In this document: one piece after another, positions 34,595 to 41,536 of the stretch
Layout of the letters: each line of letters opens with the position of its first letter
Numbering within the stretch: the first letter of the stretch is position 1
NCBI RefSeq assembly: GCF_050003625.1
Contig: NC_134401.1
Span: forward strand, 66,309,242-66,373,241
DNA from: Haematobia irritans
Lineage: Eukaryota > Arthropoda > Insecta > Diptera > Muscidae
Direction: 5' to 3'
Length of the DNA stretch: 64,000 nucleotides
Notes under the pieces: generated by a model
Seen by the model: the letters and a program-made list of their open reading frames with translations, nothing else
Databases searched by the model: none
Told to the model about the DNA's origin: nothing
Made by a program: the position numbers and the translations under genes

Positions 34595-35094
34595 TAACGT
34601 ATTCTTTTGTCTAAAAACTATTTAAAGCGAAATAATTTTGATTGCTATGAAGCCAGTTTAGTTAAATTCACTTTATTTATTTGTTCATTACCGATAATAG
34701 TAATAATAACAAAAATTATACATGAGCAAGTAATAAGGATTTAAATTCGCTTGGAGAATAGGAAATTTTTCTGTCAAGAAAATTTTGTTAAACAATGTAG
34801 CACATGTGGTCACAATCAGATATATTAATTTAAATTAAAAATTTATTTCAATTAATCGTCGTTTAAAAAACTTTAACGTTTAACTGAAATGAATAAAACC
34901 CCTTTTTTAATAACAGCTTTATTATATGGATGCCTCAGATGTTTGAATAAAACTTTTATTTTGTTCCTAAATCTTTTTTTCAACTGTTTTATGAGTGACG
35001 ATTTATTGACGAATTCTTTGGGATGAATTGACGATTTTGACGAAAAATGTGTTTAAAATTTACGATTTTCAGTCTAAAACAGTTGGCATCACTG

Positions 35095-35331
35095 ATGCTT
35101 GGTGCCGGCTTCATCAACTTGGTCACACTAATTGTGGGTATTGTTGGCATTGTTCTTTCTAAGTAGGAGGCGCTGTTGGTCGAACAAGCCATTTCGTCGT
35201 TTGTGTGCGTGGAGTTGGTGAAGTGAGAAAATTCACGCGGAGAGTCCGATAGCTTTGCATTTAGTTGATTAATTGTTTGGTGTGTTGCAAAGTCTTTTAG
35301 TTGGTAAGGCATACACATAATAACACTCAGA
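35095..35331 (+). promoter_or_regulatory. Presumed promoter/5' leader of CNBP
   Basis: The 237 bases between the hAT element and the CNBP start codon are more GC-rich than the surroundings and have no repeat signature. They contain a 23-codon hydrophobic ORF (35095-35166) with ATG in the hAT target duplication. No TATA box stands out. Transcription start not determinable by eye. Confidence 0.4.
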
Positions 35332-35778
35332 ATGTCTATGAATTCCACGTGCTACAAATGCAACCGTCCGGGCCATTTTGCTCGTGATTGTAATTCCGGT
35401 GGTGGTGGAGGAGGACGCGACATGAGACGCGGAAACAATCGCGAAAAATGTTTCAAATGTAACCAAATTGGTCATTTTGCCCGTGCCTGCCCCGAGGAGT
35501 CGGAACGTTGTTATCGCTGCAATGGCATAGGTCATATTTCAAAAGACTGCCCGCAACCTGATAATCCAACGTGTTTCAACTGTAATAAAGTCGGTCACTG
35601 GGCCCGCAACTGCCCCGACGCAGCGAATGATCGTGGCTCCAGTAACATTTCTTGCTACAAGTGTAACCGTACTGGTCACATCTCGAAGAATTGCCCAGAT
35701 ACGGCCAAGACATGTTATAGCTGTGGCAAGAGTGGTCATCTGAGACGGGAGTGTGAGGAAAAAGGAAGCCGTAACTAG
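35332..35778 (+). CDS. CNBP: CNBP homologue, cellular nucleic-acid-binding protein (intact host gene)
   Basis: 148 codons, no stop or frameshift, single exon. Six CCHC zinc knuckles of pattern CX2CX4HX4[71 protein letters not shown] and [15 protein letters not shown] Gly/Arg-rich linker ([15 protein letters not shown]) between knuckles 1 and 2 matches the RGG-like box of CNBP. It is slightly shorter than Drosophila CNBP (about 165 residues), mainly in the Gly-rich loop. Known role of the family: binds G-rich single-stranded DNA and RNA and promotes translation of target mRNAs. The ATG was chosen because [11 protein letters not shown] matches the known start. The hAT composite R3 ends 237 bp upstream. 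Confidence 0.95.
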   Translation: MSMNSTCYKCNRPGHFARDCNSGGGGGGRDMRRGNNREKCFKCNQIGHFARACPEESERCYRCNGIGHISKDCPQPDNPTCFNCNKVGHWARNCPDAANDRGSSNISCYKCNRTGHISKNCPDTAKTCYSCGKSGHLRRECEEKGSRN

Positions 35779-35982
35779 ACAGCGGTACATGCTTCCACTG
35801 CCGATTGAACTCATATATTTCCTCCATCTTCCCTACAGCTGAATTCACTCTTTCAGAAAAATTTACTACTACGACACTACAAACTCAAATCCGATTTAAG
35901 TCTCTTGAATTATTCCATGCTGCAATTGCGGCCTACTAAGTATATTATCAAACGAACAGCATGACGCTATGCTAAAAACCCC

Positions 35983-35988
35983 AATAAA
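35983..35988 (+). terminator. Polyadenylation signal of CNBP
   Basis: AATAAA 205 bases after the CNBP stop, followed by T/G-rich sequence; the first canonical signal downstream. Confidence 0.6.
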
Positions 35989-37090
35989 GTAATAATGTGG
36001 ATAAGGAAAAGAAATTTGAAATTTATTAAGAAAAGTTGAAAAACACTGAACTATTATCCAAATTGCTTCTCTTCTTCAGCCGAAAGCTATGGAAGACTAT
36101 CATTTAAAACAACCTCCTTTTTCTATAGAAGATGAAAGATGACAATGGTACACGATGGATTTATAGAATTTATCATAATATGGAGCTATGTGAAGCAGAG
36201 AAATAAAACGCAACCATCTCAGAAGCACTATCTTTATTATTTACTTTCAAATTTATATAAAAACGTACATCTAAAAAAAGAAAAAACAAAAATTTCAAAT
36301 ATCACTGTGATTGTTTTTTAATTGTAAATTAAAATACTGGAGCTGATGATTTGAGAAAAATTGAATTCGACTTGTTTTTTTTTTATCTATATATATATTT
36401 TACACTTCATGTGGTTCTGTATCCCCGAGTTCGATATATAACTAGCGAATGGGTTGACAAAGTTATGTATTCCTGCAAAATTCTCCCGTCACATAGACAT
36501 GAAGCACAAAAGAAAAAACACTCAGCGAGCATATACATACACAGCCGTATTTCAGCATCGAGTTTTTTTTCTCTTGTATGCTGTTCGTTGTGAGTCACCG
36601 GTTATAATTGCGTTCGACAAAACACATGGCAAAAGCAGCTGACTAACTCTGGCATCGTAAGCTGTGAGAGTTGACGACAACTTGTTTTCTCCTTTCTTGG
36701 TGCAAGTCCTCGAAGACATTTATTTTCAGTGGTAAAATAGTGCAACTATAGGAAGTAGAAGTTGTGTACACATATTAATAGGGTGAAATATTTATTTCAT
36801 ACACACTAAGGTACAGTCGCAATATATTGCTATTGACTTTCTTAATAGAGACTGGAAATTATTATCTAAGTTTTCCAAACTCCCATTTCCATACACTTGA
36901 ATATTTGCCATTAATTTGTTTATTATGCATCAAAAAAATTGCCAACTTCAGTAAAAGAGGGAAAACTTAGTATCATTTATTATCCTAATTTTATTTAGAA
37001 AATGAGAATGTTTTTTATTTGAATACTAAGCTTAAGAAGGTCTACAATTTTCATTCGATAACTCAGGAAAATATCCAGACTTTATTGTAT
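35989..37090. other. Downstream of CNBP, no gene recognised
   Basis: Low-complexity A/T-rich sequence without known repeats. ORFs at 36351-36642 are on both strands, without family resemblance. Sequence around 36640-36800 is less AT-rich and could be part of an untranslated exon, but nothing supports a call. Confidence 0.35.
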
Positions 37091-37240
37091 AGGTGGGTAT
37101 TAAGTTCAAGTAGCCGCTAAAATCAAAAAAAAAAAAGAATAAGATTAACCCTTTTTAGGCAAAATTTTAATTTAACTTCCTGGGAAATGATCCAAACCAA
37201 CAAATTAAAAAGATTATTTCTTAATTTACAATTAATTATT
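37091..37240. mobile_element. GGTG-family short inverted-repeat element, left half only
   Basis: Starts AGGTGGGTATTAAGTTC and 'agccgctaaaatc', but no matching right end is found before the next element, so it is a half copy. Confidence 0.5.
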
Positions 37241-37250
37241 CGAGCTTTAA

Positions 37251-37468
37251 GGTGAGTACTAAGTTCGAGTTTAGCCCCAAAAACCAACATAAATCAGTAA
37301 AAAAAAGTATAAAATTAATGTCTTTGATGCAAATTTTAATATAACTTGATGGGGAATAGCCCAAAGTAACTTTCTGTAAAGTTTTTATTCTTTAAAATGG
37401 ATTATTAAAGAATAGTATTCGTAGAAAAATGAAGATTTTAGCGGCTAAACTCGAACTTAATACCCACC
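37251..37468. mobile_element. GGTG-family element (218 bp), complete
   Basis: Starts GGTGAGTACTAAGTTCGAGT and ends GAACTTAATACCCACC, with TTTAA on both sides (37246-37250; 37469-37473). Interior without ORF. The family tip is shared with the cathepsin-bearing elements. Confidence 0.75.
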
Positions 37469-37473
37469 TTTAA

Positions 37474-37646
37474 GGAGTTTAGCCGCTAAAATCACAATTT
37501 TTTCACAATTTCTTTTTTCTAATAAACCATTAAAAAGAATATAAACGTTGTAAAAAGTTGCTTTGGGGTATTTCCCCATCAAGTTTTAATAAATTTTGGA
37601 TCAACGATTATATTGTTTTTACTGATTTTTTTTTAGATTTTAGCGG
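37474..37646. mobile_element. GGTG-family element lacking its outer tips
   Basis: Begins 'gagtttagccgctaaaatc' and ends 'gattttagcggct', so both terminal tips are missing; directly abuts the neighbours. Confidence 0.55.
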
Positions 37647-37651
37647 CTTAA

Positions 37652-37876
37652 GGTGGGTATTAAGTTCGAGTTTAGCCGCTAAAATCGTCATTTTTCCACT
37701 AAAGTGAAAACTAAATCAGTAAAAAAGGCATAAAATTATATACATTTGTTGCTGATTTCGTTATAACTTGATGGGGAATAGCCCAAAGCAAATTTTCACA
37801 AGGTTCGTATTCCATAAAATGGATTAATTAGGAAGAGTAATCGTGAAAAAATGACGATTTTAGCGGCTAAACCACC
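37652..37876. mobile_element. GGTG-family element (225 bp), right tip shortened
   Basis: Full left tip GGTGGGTATTAAGTTCGAGT; right end reads 'agcggctaaaccacc', missing 'ctcgaacttaatac'. Followed by TTTAA, which serves as target for the piggyBac-like MITE. Confidence 0.65.
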
Positions 37877-37881
37877 TTTAA

Positions 37882-38096
37882 CCCTTATACTACGTTGTAT
37901 TACGTCGTATTTTTCATCACCGAATTTCTTACTTTTGGATTATAATTAAAAGTTCTTACTACTCAGCATGAATTCAGCATATGTTACCAATTAATGCACT
38001 GAGTGATAGAAATTGTTAATTATATTCGAACAGTAAGATAAGCGGTTTTGAAAAATACGATTTGGGTCATCAAATGATCCCAACGTAGTATAAGGG
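37882..38096. mobile_element. piggyBac-type MITE (215 bp) in a TTAA site
   Basis: Perfect inverted ends CCCTTATACTACGTTG / CAACGTAGTATAAGGG flanked by TTAA on both sides (37878-37881; 38097-38100). CCC tips plus TTAA duplication are the piggyBac signature. No ORF. Confidence 0.85.
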
Positions 38097-38100
38097 TTAA

Positions 38101-38139
38101 GGTGGATATTTAGCCGCTAAAATAGTCATTTTTCAATAA
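38101..38139. repeat. GGTG-family tip fragment
   Basis: Short piece 'ggtggatatttagccgctaaaa' between the piggyBac-like MITE and the next complete GGTG element. Confidence 0.5.
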
Positions 38140-38140
38140 A

Positions 38141-38360
38141 GGTGAGTATTAAGTTCGAGTTTAGCCGCTAAAGTGAAAACTAAATCAGCAAAAAAAGTCA
38201 TCAAATTATACATAGTTGTTGCAAATTTTATTATAACTTGATGGGGAATAGCCCAAAGCAAATTTTCGTAAAGTTTGTTTTCCTTAAAGTGGATTAATTC
38301 AGAAAAGTAATCGTGAAAAAATGGCGATTTTAGCGGCTAAACTCGAACTTAATACCCACC
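38141..38360. mobile_element. GGTG-family element (220 bp), complete
   Basis: GGTGAGTATTAAGTTCGAGT to GAACTTAATACCCACC. Flanking pentamers ATAAA and TTAAA differ slightly. Confidence 0.7.
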
Positions 38361-38527
38361 TTAAAGTGAAAACTAAATCACCAAAACTAATTCACCAAAA
38401 CACTAAATTAAAAGTACAAAAATCTATATGAAGTAGATTATATTTTTATGAAGTCTTGTGAAATAATGAATGGAAATAACTAAGGAATTGATTGTGAACC
38501 ATTTTATACTTATAATTTAACTAATTT

Positions 38528-39003
38528 AAAAAAGTAACCGTGAAAACAAGCTGTTTTTCAGCTTGAAAACTGAACAGTTCTCAGCTTATCTCCGTAAATA
38601 GGGTCTCAAACGCAGGGATGTTAACTTATTTATGCGAAATAATATGCCTGTCTATTTTTTCGTGCGAAAAATCCAGTTTTATAAATATGTGTTTAAAAAT
38701 GCTCAAAACAAAGATTTCGCATTTATTCCGCGCTAACGTTTTTGATATGGAGTATAACAGTTTTTCGTGCGAAAACGTGATCTTAGTACTAGGCTTAATG
38801 CTTAGTACTAAGTTCGTTTCTGCGAAAAGCAAATATCTTCGTATATCTCCGTAAATAGGGTCTCAATCCCAGGAATGTTAACTTATTTATGTGAAATAAT
38901 ATGGATTCCTGGGATTGAGACTCTATTTACGGAGATAAGCTGAGTACTATGTTCAGTTTTCAAGCTGAAAACCAGCTTATTTTCACGGTTACTTTATTTT
39001 ATT
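38528..39003. repeat. Large inverted duplication with inner hairpin
   Basis: 'aaagtaaccgtgaaaacaag' at the left recurs inverted near 39000, and both arms continue through 'ttcagcttgaaaactgaac' and 'cagcttatctccgtaaatag'. Inside the right part, 38845-38876 and 38905-38936 form a further hairpin with 32-bp arms, one mismatch and a 28-base loop. The middle holds 'ttttcgtgcgaaaa' words in both orientations. Confidence 0.75.
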
Positions 39004-39148
39004 AATTAATTTAGAAATATAAAATTATATGCAACCATTAATTGGATCTTTTCCATCCATTATTTGACAAGACTTGATCAAAATATAATCGTCTTCATAA
39101 ATATATTTGTGCTTTGAATTTAGTGTTTTGGTGAAAACCCCGAACATA
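38937..39148. mobile_element. GGTG-related element with ACTATGTTC tips
   Basis: From GCTGAGTACTATGTTCAG to CCGAACATAGTACTCACC. It shares the (A/G)GTACTATGTTC tip with the cathepsin-bearing elements, and its interior ('tggatcttttccatccatta') matches the element at 51167-51389. Confidence 0.65.
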
Positions 39149-39191
39149 GTACTCACCTATATATGAAGAAATTCGTTTTTCGCAGAAACGA

Positions 39192-39408
39192 ACTTAGTAC
39201 TAAGCATTAGCCGTTAAATTGCTAAAGTGAAAATTAAGACAGTAAAAAAATGGCATAAAATTATACATATTTATTGCAAATTTTATTATAACTTGATGGG
39301 GAATAGCCCAAAGCAAATTTTCACGAAGTTTATATTCCTTAAAGTGGATTAATCGGGCTGCCACCTAACCTAAAGTAATCGTGAAAAATGACGATTTTAG
39401 CGGCTAAA
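39192..39408. mobile_element. Truncated GGTG-family element containing a LOA 3'-tail fragment
   Basis: The interior matches other family members ('aacttgatggggaatagccc') but both tips are incomplete. At 39351-39373 the sequence 'aatcgggctgccacctaac' interrupts it; this is the 3' end of the LOA LINE. Confidence 0.6.
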
Positions 39409-39638
39409 GGTGGGTATTATGTTCGAGTTTAGCCGCTAAAAACGTCATTTTTTCACGATTACTTTTCTTTAATAATCCATTTTAAGGAATACAAACTTCG
39501 TGAAAATTTGCTTTGTGCTTTTCCCCATCAAGTTATAATAAAATTTACAACAAATATGTATAATTTCATGCATTTTTCTTACTGATTTAGTTTTCACTTT
39601 AGCGATTTTAGCGGCTAAACTCGAACTTAATACTCACC
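39409..39638. mobile_element. GGTG-family element (230 bp), complete
   Basis: GGTGGGTATTATGTTCGAGT to GAACTTAATACTCACC, orientation opposite to the preceding copy. Followed by a 25-base tip fragment of another copy (39639-39663). Confidence 0.7.
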
Positions 39639-39667
39639 TTAAACTCGAACTTAATACCCAACTTTAA

Positions 39668-39721
39668 GGTGGGTATTAAGTTCGAGTTTAGCCGCTAAAA
39701 TCTTAATTTTTTCACGATTAC
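39668..39721. mobile_element. GGTG-family element, left part, interrupted by the BEL/Pao element
   Basis: Reads from GGTGGGTATTAAGTTCGAGT to 'tttttcacgattac'. Its right part continues at 50641 ('ttttctttaataatcc') after the retrotransposon; ATTAC is duplicated at the break. Confidence 0.85.
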
Positions 39722-40519
39722 TGTTTAGCGCTCAATCTAATTCCTATTTTTTGCCTTTCAAATGAGAAGACGATATATAAAAATTCGGTTCAATATTTAC
39801 AAATTTTTATTGAGTAAATTACTTAAAATTATTCACTTATAATTGTTAGAAAATTCATTATTCATTATTAACAATAACAATTCAAAGTGCAATAATTCAT
39901 TGTGATAAAAAATTCAATGTGCAATATAAAAGAACTTGTGCAATATTAGATATAGTCGTAGATTTAGGTTAAACTTGTGCAATATTAGAAATAATCGTAG
40001 GTTTAGGTTCAATTCAAAATAGATTTAGATTAATTAGTTTTAGATTAGATTATTTATGTGTCTTTGGTTGTGTCCAGCACTTTCACTTCGTTGTTGTAGG
40101 TGTCCATCACTTTCGTTTATGTTTGTTGGGTCACTTTGTATAAACGTCTTCCTAGAAAATCTTTGTTTTATTTCTGTTGTTTGTTCACTAAATGTTTATT
40201 GTAAAAAATATATAAATTCATAACACAAGGGCACTTCACGATATTTTACTTGACGGGGGGAGCAGAACGTGGGAAAACGATTTTAGTTGGACGACGCGCG
40301 AGATTCAACTAACTTCATTTGATCATTTGTCATTGTTTGGAATCTTCCCATTAAACGGAGTTTTTCCAATCATTATTCCAAACATTCCAAATAAACAAAT
40401 GAAGGACAAAAGGAAATTTCGAGAAATGAAGTTGTCCGCCATGTACAGTGGAACCCACACGTATGAATCCACAGTGGAACCCATATGTGTGAATCCCCTG
40501 TTCAAATGAACTTTGAACA
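39722..40519 (-). repeat. BEL/Pao 3' LTR
   Basis: Minus-strand orientation begins TGTTCAAAG and ends GCGCTAAACA. Near its start (U3) lies a 26-bp tandem duplication (40445-40470 and 40471-40496, 'acagtggaaccca...gaatcc'). Two small ORFs inside the LTR occur identically in the other LTR and are not genes. Confidence 0.95.
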
Positions 40520-40531
40520 TTCTGCCCCCCC
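40520..40531 (-). other. Polypurine tract
   Basis: The minus strand reads GGGGGGGCAGAA immediately before the 3' LTR, the primer for plus-strand DNA synthesis in LTR elements. Confidence 0.85.
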
Positions 40532-40554
40532 AGTGACCAAGTGCTGCTCTTACC

Positions 40555-41481
40555 TTACTCTCGGAGTGTCACCGTGTTTGTGGGTCCTGCAAATATGTAT
40601 CCCAAAAGTGTTTTTTGGGCGTACACTTCCCCAAGGTCTGTGAGGGATATGTCCCGCCGCCTGAGATACGCAAACACGTCTCCACCAATTTCCAAATCTA
40701 TTGGATCATTTGATCGAATATCCCGGTCAGCCATTGGATGTGGAAAGCCTACACTTGGGTCCTCTAAGATCGCCTCCGAATATACTCGCCGGGGTAAATC
40801 CCTAGTCACGACAGCATCCACCTTGAATATCGTCTGCTGACTAGGGTGTCTAGATTGCAGAGCGATCCTCACCAGCCGATGTTCCCCCTTTCGAATTATG
40901 GGAAATCCAAATCTTGTCACCACTGAATACGCTATGCGGGAGATTGGGGCGGATTGGCACAACAAAACCCGAACTTCACGCCAACGCTCACAGTCAGTAT
41001 CTGCCACCTTCACCACCGCCGTCGGTAAAAATACATTAGAACGGTGATACGGCAGTTCGACTTCGGGCATCATTTCCTCGGCATTGCCTTGGATCAGCGG
41101 TATTTGTGGCGAAGGTACTCCCAAGACAGGTTCAAGTTGTGGAGCACCATGAAGCAGGGTATGGTGCCTGATCCTGCACTCTCGGCATCCCGTCACAACT
41201 GGGCAATCAGGTGCCAGGTGGCTCCTGGCCAAGCAATTTCTGCAATATCCCCTCCTTTCCACAGCTTCATACCGTTGGAAAGGGGTATATTGCAGGAATC
41301 GCTGGCATAACCGCAGCGCATGATCTTCCTGACACAACCCACAGGAAAATTGCCAGTTTGGATGGCGACGCCGAGAGGCAGATCTACTGGGTCTTAACGG
41401 GTTTGCTCGTCGCTGAATCCGCAGTGTGGGTCTTGAGTCACGTACTGGTGAGGGGTCGGGTTGTGGTAGATAAGCAGCCAT
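40555..41481 (-). CDS. BEL/Pao accessory protein: CCHC knuckles plus retropepsin-like domain without the catalytic Asp
   Basis: 308 codons in the place where env would lie. Residues 1-45 are Pro/Arg-rich. Residues 47-111 hold Gag-type knuckles: CGLCQEDHALRLC, CRNCLARSHLAPDC and CRECRIRHHTLLH. Residues 149-300 align with the DUF1758/A17-type protease of gag-pol: VRVLLCQSAPISRI against VRAIIDPGSQSTFI, IDLEIGGDV against DMLIGLDI, LLGYIFAGP against VFGWVIGGP. The catalytic Asp position is Cys175, so it should be inactive. The coding DNA is clearly more GC-rich than gag-pol (48% and 60% in two 60-base samples against 35%), hinting at separate origin. A splice acceptor (TTTCACTTTCAG) ends 3 bases before the ATG. 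Function unknown; RNA binding or interference with Gag/protease are possibilities. Confidence 0.85.
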   Translation of the reverse strand: MAAYLPQPDPSPVRDSRPTLRIQRRANPLRPSRSASRRRHPNWQFSCGLCQEDHALRLCQRFLQYTPFQRYEAVERRGYCRNCLARSHLAPDCPVVTGCRECRIRHHTLLHGAPQLEPVLGVPSPQIPLIQGNAEEMMPEVELPYHRSNVFLPTAVVKVADTDCERWREVRVLLCQSAPISRIAYSVVTRFGFPIIRKGEHRLVRIALQSRHPSQQTIFKVDAVVTRDLPRRVYSEAILEDPSVGFPHPMADRDIRSNDPIDLEIGGDVFAYLRRRDISLTDLGEVYAQKTLLGYIFAGPTNTVTLRE

Positions 41482-41484
41482 TTT

Positions 41485-41496
41485 CTGAAAGTGAAA
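41485..41496 (-). promoter_or_regulatory. Candidate splice acceptor for the accessory gene
   Basis: The minus strand reads TTTCACTTTCAG followed by AAA and the ATG. A pyrimidine tract plus CAG directly before a 3'-proximal gene is what retroelements use to express env-position genes from a spliced RNA. Joined to the donor at 48552 the reading frame is kept. Confidence 0.55.
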
Positions 41497-41536
41497 TCTC
41501 GTGAGTACCGTATTTTTGATATAAACATGTAATGGG

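Larger units (their letters stand above)
30456..35094. mobile_element. hAT-type element R3, filled with nested insertions, next to CNBP
   Basis: Starts CAGCGGTGCCAAC and ends with the inverse of CAGTGATGCCAAC, flanked by the perfect 8-bp duplication atgcttgg (30448-30455; 35095-35102). By alignment with R2 the body is interrupted by the GGTG-tipped element (30502-32162), a Harbinger-like element (32216-33207) holding a smaller MITE (32295-32658), and a LINE fragment (about 33470-34594). It lacks the AATT MITE found in R1 and R2. About 1 kb is R3 itself. Its right end is 237 bp upstream of the CNBP ATG. Confidence 0.9.

Noticed and set aside
36351..36642. Overlapping ORFs downstream of CNBP as genes
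   Set aside because: Short, on both strands, no recognisable motif.
38141..38360. Protein-coding interpretation of the repeated 'agccgctaaaa' region
   Set aside because: All copies are short inverted-repeat elements without conserved frames.
40323..40520. ORFs inside the LTR (both strands)
   Set aside because: They occur identically in both LTRs and resemble no protein; LTRs are regulatory.
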